A DNA stretch of 44,724 nucleotides, from positions 1 through 44,724 of the forward strand of contig JAIXYK010000028.1 in NCBI GenBank assembly GCA_027490225.1, written 5' to 3'. The position numbers were made by a program, and so were the translations under genes. Below are positions 1-9,023 of this stretch, one piece after another. The notes under the pieces were generated by a model, which was not told the origin of the DNA, did not search any database, and worked only from the letters and a program-made list of their open reading frames with translations. Position 1 is the stretch's first letter. Every line of letters starts with the position of its first letter. This DNA is from Bacteroidota bacterium. Lineage in GTDB: Bacteria > Bacteroidota > Bacteroidia > M30B66.

Positions 1-3000
1 ATTCCTGTAGTTGATGCATTAGAAACTAATCTTAAATTACCGTTGGTAGTTAATGTACCATTAGTTGGTCTAACAATACCTCTTACACTTTGAATACCTG
101 AAGTAATAGCAAGTGTACCACTTGATTTATCAACAGATAAATTTTGGAATGTAGTGGCACCAGTAAGCGTTTGAGCGCCTGTGCCATTAAACACAACCTG
201 TCCAGCACCTGAAACTGTATTCCCAATACTATTCCAGTTTCCACTTACATTTAATGACTTACCAGTTTGAATAACAAGGGTTGCTAGACCAAGTGAATTA
301 TTAAAAGTTATATTTCTTACATTTCCATTTAAACCAGCAAGAGGAATAATTGGGTCATTTGTTCTATCAAAAATCTCTGCATCCAAAGAGGCTGTTGGAA
401 CCAAAAATGGGCTCCAGTTTTGTGCAAGGTTCCAATCTGTGCTTACAGTACCTTCCCAAACAATTGCAGTAGTTAAGAATGGAGTAACATCTGACCAAGG
501 ACTATTTCCACAAATAGCATTTACAGCTCTTACTCTATAATAGTAGATGTTTCCTGCAACTAAGCCTGTAACCGGATAAGTTAATACGTTTCCAATATTG
601 CCACTGAAAATAGTAGTGCCAAATGTATTTGAAGTTCCATATTCCAAAAAGTATGAAGTTGCTGTAGCGGATGCATTCCAGCTTATATTTACAGAAGTTG
701 CGGTGTTATAATTAAACGTTGTGAAAGCTGGTGCAATTAAAAGAGGTGCAACAGTTACAGAAAAATCGTTAGAAACTCCTGTTCCGCATGAGTTGTAAGC
801 AGTTGCTCTAACAACAAAATCAGAAGTTACATTGCTCACTATACCTGTAGAGATATCAATTGTAGCTCCTCCACTGAAAATAGAATACTCCATTAAAGTA
901 GCACTAGGCTCTGTGGCTGTATAAGTGCTTGTTGCACCAAAACATAAGTTAGCCGCACCTGCAGTAAATGTTGGGGTTCCAACGTTTTGAATAATCGTTT
1001 GTGACCCAATGGTAAAACTATTGTTTCCATTATTTGCATCAGCACCGCCGTTTGGGAAGCTGGTAGTTGCAGAAACAGCAATTGGTGAAACCCCAGTTGG
1101 GAAAATATATGAGCCAATAGACAGGTTAGCACTGCCTGAAGCTGCAATACCTAATGGAACACCCGTTCCTAATGTAAAAGGTGTTTGCGCTATGCCATCA
1201 ATGGTTAAAGTTACTGTAACATTATTAAGGATATCGGTACCGTAATTATTTACAGTAACACTTACTGGCACATTAGCACCTTCGCATATTGGAGAAGGTA
1301 GGTTTATTGCAGAAACGCCTGCGTCGCTTGGTAAGAATGCATTTGCAATTCCAATCTCAAATACTCCAAGAGAAGTGATACCTGAAGCAGAATAAATATA
1401 TGGATTAGCTCCCGAAAGTGTTGCCGCAGTTTGTGTCCAAACGCCCCCAGATAGTCGGCCAATCCATTTTTCTGCTGCATTTCTAACAAATAACGCCCCT
1501 TCTTCACCTGTTTGTGCTACAGGAGCATTCCATTGCGCATCTATTGATAAGTTACTTCCTCCTCCAACTGTTTCATTTATATCCCAGTTACGTTGTACAA
1601 TTTTAGTAGTTAGCACTTCACTTCCAGCAGGCCCATCATTTAAAATTACACCATAAGTATCAGAAGTTCCTGCGTTAGTTAATGAAATTGGATTGTAAGA
1701 AGTTCTTCCAACTGGGAAACGAACAGCAGTTGCTCCAACAGTTTGTAGGAACCTTCCTGTTCCATTCGTATTTACAAATGAATTTGCATTACCGCCAAAA
1801 AGGTTTGCTTGCGTTCCTGAATAAGTTAAGTTAAAGTTCCCAAGATTAATATCACCATTGGTTAAATTTAAATTATTAGTAACCGATAATGCTTGTGTTA
1901 AATTTAAACCGGCACCTGAATTATTCATAATTGCAGTGAACAAAGTTGGAACACCAGATAAAGATTGCGGTGTAACGCTTGTTCCAATAAAAGTTACATT
2001 TCTATTGTTAGAAGTAAAAGTTCCTGTATTAGTAAAATCGCCTCCAACTTCTAAATCTCCAAAAGCAGCAGCAGAAAGAACGAGCGTTCCTTGGTTAATT
2101 AGATTTCCTCTAACTCTTAATGCGGCTGTCATGTCGGGCCCTGTCATTCTAAATGTTGAACCTAAATCGATGGTTAAATTCTCTCCCATTTCATGAATAA
2201 ATGTTGTTCCATTTACTCCTGCAACAAAAGTTGTGTTATTGGATACTCTTACAGATTTTAATGTGGTTGCATCCCATTCTGTATTTCTATTATATGTTCC
2301 TCCTCCATTGTATAACAGCAATGAACCAGCTTCATAAATAGGGGCATTGTTGGCAATGTAACTTCCTGCTCTAAGTTCTAGTGTTCCAAATAAACGACCT
2401 CTAATTCCGCCAACTCCAAAGTCAATTCCACCATTGGTAAAGCAACGAACATTGTTGAATGAAGTTTGAACTCCTGTAGAAATTGTAACTGTTCCATTTA
2501 TGAAATCTAATGTGCTTGTACCTCTGTTGAAAGTAGCGTTATTAGTAAAATTCCCGACACTTGCGTATTCAATAGTACCAGAATTTGCATTAAAAATACC
2601 ATTATTAATAAGGTTTGCTGGATTAGAACCATCGTAAGCTGTTATTGTAATCTTATCTGTCAATAAATTAAATGTTCTTGCAGTATTTACGCGGAAAGTA
2701 TTAACAGTAATATTATTTAATAAATCAACTCCTGCAGCGGTATTGTCAATAGTTAAATATCCAAAAGTTAAGGGGCCAGAAACTGTGATGGATTGTGGAC
2801 CCGTTCCTGCAAACCTCGAATCTCTGTTATTTGAATTCAATACTGCGGTTGCTGAAGAATTCCAATTTCCACTAAGAATTAAATCACCACCAATATTGGT
2901 AGATTGGGTGTAAGTACCATTTAGATTAAAATTACCTAAAACGGTTAAATCAAAGGCACTTGCGCCTTGCGTTAATGTTGAACCGTTATCGATTGTGAAA

Positions 3001-6000
3001 CTACCAGAAATATTTCTACCAACTGCAGTGCCTGCATCAATATTTAAAGATGTATTCCCTGTAACCAAAACATTTGTTGGATAACCAGCTCCACTTGTTG
3101 ACCTCCATTCATTACTTCTGTTGTAAGGGCCTCCTGTATTGTATTTTAATGTTGCAGACGGTCCGTAGTTTGGTCCATTAGCTGAAATTACAAATCCGTT
3201 TGGTAAGATTTCCATTTCATTATTAATGGTTGGAACTGTCGTAAATGTTGTGTTTCCATTTAACTGTAAATTATTAAATGCAATGGCATTAGCGCCATTT
3301 ACAACCCCTAAATTGGAAAATGCAATTGTTCCTGTGGTTAAATTTTGAACAATACCTGAACTATTTGTAATAAAACCAGGAGATTCAAAAGTAAGGGTAA
3401 CACCATTGTTAATAGACAAAGAACCTCCTGCATTGAAAGTTATTCCTGAAGGGTTTGGTGGTGCTGCTGCTAATGTCATCGCATGCAATAGGCAAACATT
3501 TGCTTCTGTTGGAGGAACCGAATTTCCAACCCAATTAGTTCCTATGTTCCAATTACCTGCAGCAGCAGTTTGGTAGCAAGATTTAATTCCATTGATGTTA
3601 CCAACAACAAAATTAACTGTAGGATTTAAAGAACCTGTAAATGGTTGTGATAAAGTAGATAAACTGAAATATGGGTCAGTTCCAGAGGTTGCATTGGCAG
3701 CTCTCACTACATAATTACCAGCAATAAAAGTTCCGTGATAAACTGCGCTAGTAGGATCAAAATTGGCACCTTGAGCACCAAACCACCCGAATGTTGTTCT
3801 TAAATTTGAGCCTCCGCTAACTGCTTCGGTAATTCTCCATTCTAGATTTACCATTTGTAAATTATCATTCACCGCATCAGTAAAAGTTGGAGCATTTACA
3901 ACTCTTACTGAAATGTTATCTCCAGTTCCTGAATTATTCAATGTAACTGGGCCGAATTTTGTCGTAGTTCCAACAGGGAACCAATCATCTCCACCATTAA
4001 CAGGTTGTGTTACAACACCTGTACCACCTGTAACGATGTATGCTGTTTCATTTCCTCCATCAAAAAACGCCGTCCCTGTTAAAGTTATATTGTTGTTTCC
4101 TAAGTATACATTTCCATCGTTAATTTGGAAACGCTGGTTCACATTGATGTTATTGTTTAATGTAAGTCCTGTCGCCGAAGTGTTGTTAATCCTAATAAAT
4201 GCGAAGGTTGTTACACCCGTAATACTTTGTGCTACAGTACCGTTAAATACAACTTCTCTGTTATTCGGAGAAAAAGTTCCTGTTCTCGTGAAATTTCCTC
4301 CAATAAACCAATCTCCACTCGAAGTAGATAAAGAGATATTACCATCCATTACCACATTTCCTAGAACATTAAAGTTTACGGTTGTTACTTGTCCACCCCA
4401 GTCTAAATACATGTTTGAACCAGTGTTAACATTTAAATCACCGCCCATATTTAAAACAGTACCAGTGTTACCATTATCACCAGGTCTAAAAGTTGTATTG
4501 TTGCTTATTGTAACATTATGCGGATAACCTCTTCCAGAAGCTGCATTCCATTCGTTTCCTCGACCAAAACCTCCGCCTGTGTTGTATTGTAAGGTTGCTC
4601 CTGTTGCGTAAAACGGAGCGTTGGTATTAACAAAACCACCTGAATTAATTCTGAAAGTTCCTCCATTTTGTATGGTAACCGTTTGTGCTCCAAAATTTAC
4701 TCCACCTGATGCAAAAACATTATATGGAGAACTGTTCCCGTTTATTGCACCAGAACCATTAAAATTGAGTGTTCCTCCTGTTGTTCCTGTTGCAAAATCT
4801 CCTCCTGTATCATTTACCAAACCTGCATTAGCAATGTTTAATGTTTGACCAGTTCCAATAGCCAATAATCCAGATGTTAGATTTAATGTTGGAGTTGTTA
4901 AGCCTGAAAAACTCATTGAAAGGGTGAACGATGCGGATAAAGAAACACCTAAAGAATTTACAGTATTCGCAGTTGGAGTTGTTGTAAAAGTCCCACTTGA
5001 TTGATTAGCGGTTCCATTATAGGTATAATTGGCTCCAGAACTAAATGTTCTGATAGAAGTTTGCACGGCACCAGTGGCGCCAGATGAATTAATTCCCGCA
5101 GCGTTTCCAATTGTAATATTTGCACCAGATGCTAAGTTAAATTCTCCTAAACCATTCACTTGGAATGTTGAGGTAATTAAACCTCCTCCGCTATTTACAG
5201 TTAGCACTTTACCTGTTCCAATTGTTGGAGAAACATTTAAAGTAACATTGTGAGTAGAAAGTATATCTACATTATTATTATTTGCAGGAGGAATGGTAGT
5301 GTTTTGCCAAACTGTACCATCAAAATACTGCCAAACTGCTGTTCCTGTGTAGTTTCCAGATGCGCGTGTTCTGTAATTTGCAATTGTTTCATCCGCAGGT
5401 GTATTTACTGTAATTACATTAGAACTTGCAGATGAGGTTGTTCCATTAAAAGCTCTTAAACGGTAATAATATGTAGCTCCGGGAGGAACTGTTACAGGTG
5501 TTGTAATTGTAGCTCCACCAGAAACAAATAAGTTATTATAAATTCCTACAAAGCTTGCAAATGTGTTGGATGCACTTACATCTATATAGTATCCTGTAGC
5601 GCCTGCAACAGTTGCCCAATTGGCATTAAATGTAGTTGCTGTAATAGATGTTGCCGCTGAAGCAACTGGGGCTGGAAATGAAATTGCCCCAACATTTCCT
5701 ACAACATATTGGTATGTTGATGTACCTGTGCCAAAATTTCCTGCACCATTTACCGTTAAAGAATTTGCAGATGCAGTTGCAGCCCCTGTAGTTACTGTGT
5801 AAGGACAAGCTGCATTGTATCTACCTAAGTCACATAAACCCGATGCATTAAAAGAACCTCCGGCAGAAGCTGCCTGCCAATTGTAAACTATCTGTGTTGG
5901 AGTTGCATTGCTTGAAGTTACTTCCCATGAAAGACCAATTGCTCTTGTAGCATCATCTAAAGCACATGGAAGAGTTGTTGTTACACCAACAGTATAGTTG

Positions 6001-7694
6001 CTAGATGTTCCTGTGGTAATGGATAATGGGCTATATGTACCAGTACCAAATCCTACCGGGAAACTACGAGCAGTAGTAACGCCATTTACAATTAAACGAC
6101 CTGTTGAATTGGTGCGAATAAAGTTTGTTGCAGATGCTCCCGCGAAGGTTCCTGCAGCTCCTTGAGTAAGATTAAATGCTCCAAGTGTAAGTTGCCCAGC
6201 AAGTGTTAACGCTCCATTTACAGTTATTGAATTTGTTAATGTTGCACCACTTGTAAGTGTAAGTCCAGCAAATGATGTAGCTGTAGTTCCTCCAATATTA
6301 GGATTAGTGCCAGTTAGTGTTATGGTTCTGTTATTTGTATTATTTAAGGTTCCATTATTTGTAAAATCCCCTCCTATACTTAGATTACCTGTACTTGTAC
6401 TTAATGTTAAAAAACTACCGCTTGCGCTTCCAATTGTAAGGTTTCCTGTGCAAGAATAATTTGTTGCAGTTGCGCCAAAATTTAACCCTGAATTAGCTAC
6501 AGTATTTCCAATAGTTACATTCGATGGTACGCCAAACCCAGAAGTGGTAAATTCATTAAACGCTCCATAAGATGCACCTGTGTTATACGATAAAGTAGAA
6601 CCACTTGCGTAATTTATAGGATTCGCAGGAATAAACGCTCCTCCTCTTAAATCGAAAACACCACCTGAACCAAGCGTGAAACCTCCAGCTGCTAATGGTC
6701 TGAAACTATTTCTAGCTTGTATTGCTCCGTTATATGTTAAATTATTTCCAGTAATGTTACCTTCTCCGTTATATGATAAAATTGTTGAGTTTGTAGAAGT
6801 TATTGTTCCTGCACCACTTGTATTGATGGTGGTTCCTCTTCCACTAAAGCTTGTTCCTCCGCCCATGGTAATGGTTTGAGCTCCAAGGGCAAGAGTTCCG
6901 CCTGAAACTATTATAGAACCTCCTGGCGCTAATGTCCAGTTATTGGCATTAGTTACTGTACCGGCATTCACAGTTACTTTTCCATAAGTAGCTCCAGCAG
7001 CCGGTACACCATTTACTATACTTGAAGTAATTGGGGAATTGGTAATGTTTACAGGCAAACAATCTGCGCTACTTACTCCAAAACCTCCAAAGTAAGAAAC
7101 TATAGTAGGGTTAGCTGCAGCTCCAATGTTTGCCCCTGGAGCATTCGAGAAAAATCCACCTGTATATCCAAACCACATTGTTACATACAACGCATCTGGA
7201 TTTCCTATGCTCGAAAAGGGAATTCTTACTTCTCTAAAATTAGAGCCACTACCGCCTACATTGTAGGTAACACCAGATATTGTAGAGGCCCAAGAAGAAC
7301 CAAAACTTCTTGCTTCTTGATAGTTTTGTTGTGCATGTACATTATAATTTGCCGTAAAGGGCAATACACCAGTAACTCCGCTGTATAGTTGACCTGCAGT
7401 TGTTCCTGTTCCAGCTGTTGGTGTTGCATTTGGGTCGGTATCAATATAGATAGTGAAATTATCATTATCACCAAAATTACCAACAGTTCTAAATGCCCCG
7501 AAATAAATAGCTGAAGCATCATAAGTTATTGCATAAGTGGTATTGTTTGCCGCGGCTGCAAATCTTTCAGATGCATTAAAATCATTTATACTTCCAGTAA
7601 ATGTAGGGGTTCGAAATGATTGCGCTGAAAGTGTTCCTTGCAGAAGTAGTATCAACATTGTAAAAAACGCGAAGTGTAAACGTTTCAAATTCAT
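1..7694 (-). CDS. giant secreted beta-helix/FN3 repeat protein, C-terminus beyond window
   Basis: The reading frame starts at 7694 and stays open to the left edge, giving 2564 complete codons and no stop. I sampled the frame at several points and translated it by eye. Residues 1-25 form a signal peptide (hydrophobic LILLLQG core, cleavage after SAQ). Residues 27-210 look like a DOMON or family-9 carbohydrate-binding beta-sandwich. Long Gly/Asn/Thr/Ser-rich stretches follow, with repeated GGDFTN.G.F..NNR and FPVG...YNPISL motifs (about 6050, 3970 and 1730) typical of Bacteroidota surface repeat proteins. Two fibronectin type III domains lie near 5700-5420 and 740-490, and a CARDB-like domain near 1340-1005. 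A T9SS sorting domain is expected at the missing end but is not visible. The role is probably adhesion or glycan binding at the cell surface (inference). Confidence 0.85.
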   Translation of the reverse strand, partial: MNLKRLHFAFFTMLILLLQGTLSAQSFRTPTFTGSINDFNASERFAAAANNTTYAITYDASAIYFGAFRTVGNFGDNDNFTIYIDTDPNATPTAGTGTTAGQLYSGVTGVLPFTANYNVHAQQNYQEARSFGSSWASTISGVTYNVGGSGSNFREVRIPFSSIGNPDALYVTMWFGYTGGFFSNAPGANIGAAANPTIVSYFGGFGVSSADCLPVNITNSPITSSIVNGVPAAGATYGKVTVNAGTVTNANNWTLAPGGSIIVSGGTLALGAQTITMGGGTSFSGRGTTINTSGAGTITSTNSTILSYNGEGNITGNNLTYNGAIQARNSFRPLAAGGFTLGSGGVFDLRGGAFIPANPINYASGSTLSYNTGASYGAFNEFTTSGFGVPSNVTIGNTVANSGLNFGATATNYSCTGNLTIGSASGSFLTLSTSTGNLSIGGDFTNNGTLNNTNNRTITLTGTNPNIGGTTATSFAGLTLTSGATLTNSITVNGALTLAGQLTLGAFNLTQGAAGTFAGASATNFIRTNSTGRLIVNGVTTARSFPVGFGTGTYSPLSITTGTSSNYTVGVTTTLPCALDDATRAIGLSWEVTSSNATPTQIVYNWQAASAGGSFNASGLCDLGRYNAACPYTVTTGAATASANSLTVNGAGNFGTGTSTYQYVVGNVGAISFPAPVASAATSITATTFNANWATVAGATGYYIDVSASNTFASFVGIYNNLFVSGGATITTPVTVPPGATYYYRLRAFNGTTSSASSNVITVNTPADETIANYRTRASGNYTGTAVWQYFDGTVWQNTTIPPANNNNVDILSTHNVTLNVSPTIGTGKVLTVNSGGGLITSTFQVNGLGEFNLASGANITIGNAAGINSSGATGAVQTSIRTFSSGANYTYNGTANQSSGTFTTTPTANTVNSLGVSLSASFTLSMSFSGLTTPTLNLTSGLLAIGTGQTLNIANAGLVNDTGGDFATGTTGGTLNFNGSGAINGNSSPYNVFASGGVNFGAQTVTIQNGGTFRINSGGFVNTNAPFYATGATLQYNTGGGFGRGNEWNAASGRGYPHNVTISNNTTFRPGDNGNTGTVLNMGGDLNVNTGSNMYLDWGGQVTTVNFNVLGNVVMDGNISLSTSSGDWFIGGNFTRTGTFSPNNREVVFNGTVAQSITGVTTFAFIRINNTSATGLTLNNNINVNQRFQINDGNVYLGNNNITLTGTAFFDGGNETAYIVTGGTGVVTQPVNGGDDWFPVGTTTKFGPVTLNNSGTGDNISVRVVNAPTFTDAVNDNLQMVNLEWRITEAVSGGSNLRTTFGWFGAQGANFDPTSAVYHGTFIAGNYVVRAANATSGTDPYFSLSTLSQPFTGSLNPTVNFVVGNINGIKSCYQTAAAGNWNIGTNWVGNSVPPTEANVCLLHAMTLAAAPPNPSGITFNAGGSLSINNGVTLTFESPGFITNSSGIVQNLTTGTIAFSNLGVVNGANAIAFNNLQLNGNTTFTTVPTINNEMEILPNGFVISANGPNYGPSATLKYNTGGPYNRSNEWRSTSGAGYPTNVLVTGNTSLNIDAGTAVGRNISGSFTIDNGSTLTQGASAFDLTVLGNFNLNGTYTQSTNIGGDLILSGNWNSSATAVLNSNNRDSRFAGTGPQSITVSGPLTFGYLTIDNTAAGVDLLNNITVNTFRVNTARTFNLLTDKITITAYDGSNPANLINNGIFNANSGTIEYASVGNFTNNATFNRGTSTLDFINGTVTISTGVQTSFNNVRCFTNGGIDFGVGGIRGRLFGTLELRAGSYIANNAPIYEAGSLLLYNGGGTYNRNTEWDATTLKSVRVSNNTTFVAGVNGTTFIHEMGENLTIDLGSTFRMTGPDMTAALRVRGNLINQGTLVLSAAAFGDLEVGGDFTNTGTFTSNNRNVTFIGTSVTPQSLSGVPTLFTAIMNNSGAGLNLTQALSVTNNLNLTNGDINLGNFNLTYSGTQANLFGGNANSFVNTNGTGRFLQTVGATAVRFPVGRTSYNPISLTNAGTSDTYGVILNDGPAGSEVLTTKIVQRNWDINETVGGGSNLSIDAQWNAPVAQTGEEGALFVRNAAEKWIGRLSGGVWTQTAATLSGANPYIYSASGITSLGVFEIGIANAFLPSDAGVSAINLPSPICEGANVPVSVTVNNYGTDILNNVTVTLTIDGIAQTPFTLGTGVPLGIAASGSANLSIGSYIFPTGVSPIAVSATTSFPNGGADANNGNNSFTIGSQTIIQNVGTPTFTAGAANLCFGATSTYTATEPSATLMEYSIFSGGATIDISTGIVSNVTSDFVVRATAYNSCGTGVSNDFSVTVAPLLIAPAFTTFNYNTATSVNISWNASATATSYFLEYGTSNTFGTTIFSGNIGNVLTYPVTGLVAGNIYYYRVRAVNAICGNSPWSDVTPFLTTAIVWEGTVSTDWNLAQNWSPFLVPTASLDAEIFDRTNDPIIPLAGLNGNVRNITFNNSLGLATLVIQTGKSLNVSGNWNSIGNTVSGAGQVVFNGTGAQTLTGATTFQNLSVDKSSGTLAITSGIQSVRGIVRPTNGTLTTNGNLRLVSNASTTG
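2236..2338 (-). repeat. YNTG/NEW module, copy 4 in the giant protein
   Basis: It encodes LLLYNGGGTYNRNTEW followed by a shortened VRVSNNTTF strand. The GYP element seen in copies 2 and 3 is missing. The spacing between copies shrinks toward the C-terminus, from about 2.0 to 1.4 to 0.8 kb. Confidence 0.6.
3063..3173 (-). repeat. YNTG/NEW module, copy 3 in the giant protein
   Basis: It encodes ATLKYNTGG...RSNEW followed by SGAGYPTNVLVTGNTSL. The ATL-YNTGG, NEW and GYP-NV positions match copy 2. Confidence 0.7.
4498..4618 (-). repeat. YNTG/NEW module, copy 2 in the giant protein
   Basis: It encodes ATLQYNTGG...RGNEW followed by SGRGYPHNVTISNNTTF. It is very close to copy 3 at the protein level, which points to internal duplication of a larger unit. 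Confidence 0.7.
6505..6618 (-). repeat. YNTG/NEW module, copy 1 in the giant protein
   Basis: The encoded stretch contains SYNTGASYGAFNEF, then a GVPSNVTIGN strand. It is the most N-terminal and most divergent copy of a module of about 40 residues. It is followed by the GGDFTNNGTL...NNR unit. Confidence 0.6.
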
Positions 7695-7957
7695 TGTGTA
7701 AGTTTTAAATTAGGTTAGGGTTCTTATTAATTTCAATATGTTAGTCTTAATTACAAACCGTTTTGAAATTTCATCTCAAAAGTTTGAATTTTAAGAGTGT
7801 TAAAAATACACCATGAAACAATAAAAACAAAATTGCTATTCCGCTGAATTTCAGCACAATAAAAAAGCAACACGTTAATTTATTGATTTTTGAAGCGAAA
7901 AATTAAGCGCTTTAGTGTGTAATTAACACAAAGCTTACATAGGTAATTATTAACAAT

Positions 7958-8944
7958 TTAATGAAATTTTTTCAACAGAAATTCTGCAATTTGAATGGCA
8001 TTGGTTGCCGCTCCTTTTCTTAAATTGTCAGAAACTATCCACATATTCAAAGTATTGGGCTGACTTTCATCTCGTCTTAATCGACCAACAAAGACGGCAT
8101 CTTTCTCATGTGCGTTTAATGGCATTGGATAAATACCCTTTTGCGGCTCATCTTGAACCACCACGCCTGGCATATTGCTTAACAATTCTCTTACTTTTTC
8201 TAAAGTAAAGTCTTTTTCAAATTCAACGTTAACAGACTCAGAATGTCCACCAATTACAGGTATTCTAACAGTTGTTGCAGTAATTCCAATTTGTTGATTT
8301 CCCAATATCTTGCGGGTTTCATTTACCATTTTCATTTCTTCCTTGGTATATCCAGTTTCAAGAAAAGAATCTACTTGCGGCAACACATTCAAATCAATTT
8401 TATGAGGATAGGCTTTTTCTCCTTCAACACCTTCGCGTTCATCCATCAACTGTTTTACAGCTTTTACTCCTGTTCCTGTTACACTTTGGTAAGTAGAAAC
8501 AACAATTCTCTTAATACCAAATGCATCATACAAAGGCTTCAATACCAAGACCATTTGTATGGTTGAACAATTGGGATTTGCAATAATTTTATCGTTTATA
8601 GTTATTTCATCCGCATTTATTTCAGGAACGATCAACTTCTTGTCTGGATCCATGCGCCAAGCAGAAGAATTATCTATTACAACTGTTCCAACAGCAGCAA
8701 ATTTAGGTGCCAATAATAATGAAGTAGCACCACCAGCAGAAAACAATGCAAAATCAGGAACTTGCGCTATGGCATCATCTGCCGAAACAACTTTAAATTC
8801 TTTTCCTTTGAAAGTAATTATTTTACCGACCGATTTTTCAGATGCAACCGGAATCAAGGTTGTTACTGGGAAATTTCGTTCTTCTAAGATTTCTAACATT
8901 TTAGTTCCTACCAAACCAGTGGCACCAACAACAGCTACTTTCAT
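7958..8944 (-). CDS. asd: aspartate-semialdehyde dehydrogenase
   Basis: It reduces aspartyl phosphate to aspartate semialdehyde with NADPH in the lysine/threonine/methionine and diaminopimelate pathways in the cytoplasm. The N-terminal GATGLVG is the nucleotide-binding loop. NPNCST carries the catalytic Cys (126 in this numbering), TYQSVTG the substrate Gln (153), and GGHSESVNV the catalytic His (234). At 328 residues it is full length. I start at 8944 (MKVAVVGATG), where the family normally begins. An in-frame ATG at 8974 would add ten polar residues and leave only 4 bases before the longest form of the divergent gene. A TAnnTTTG box lies 40 bases upstream of the chosen start. Confidence 0.95.
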   Translation of the reverse strand: MKVAVVGATGLVGTKMLEILEERNFPVTTLIPVASEKSVGKIITFKGKEFKVVSADDAIAQVPDFALFSAGGATSLLLAPKFAAVGTVVIDNSSAWRMDPDKKLIVPEINADEITINDKIIANPNCSTIQMVLVLKPLYDAFGIKRIVVSTYQSVTGTGVKAVKQLMDEREGVEGEKAYPHKIDLNVLPQVDSFLETGYTKEEMKMVNETRKILGNQQIGITATTVRIPVIGGHSESVNVEFEKDFTLEKVRELLSNMPGVVVQDEPQKGIYPMPLNAHEKDAVFVGRLRRDESQPNTLNMWIVSDNLRKGAATNAIQIAEFLLKKFH

Positions 8945-8983
8945 TTGTGAAATTTGTTTTGTTTCTTTATCCAATTAATTGGT

Positions 8984-8991
8984 CAAAAATA
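8984..8991 (-). promoter_or_regulatory. candidate -7 box for asd
   Basis: On the minus strand this reads TATTTTTG, an exact match to the Bacteroidota TAnnTTTG -7 element, 40 bases before the asd start. No TTTG -33 element is present at the usual distance. Confidence 0.4.
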
Positions 8992-9023
8992 AACATTCTA
9001 CTATCGCTATTTCTTTTCTATTT

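Noticed and set aside
1009-6879. Several plus-strand frames (for example 1858-2196, 3913-4527, 5029-5253)
   Set aside because: They are antisense to the giant minus-strand gene, have repetitive Val/Pro-rich products created by its codon pattern, and lack starts with signals or known domains.
7841-7930. Short palindromes (GCTGA..TCAGC, TGTGT..ACACA) between asd and the giant gene
   Set aside because: The stems have only five pairs and no T-run; they are too weak to call as terminators.
8945-8974. Upstream start of asd
   Set aside because: The ten extra residues are absent from the family norm and would push into the 5' region of the divergent gene.
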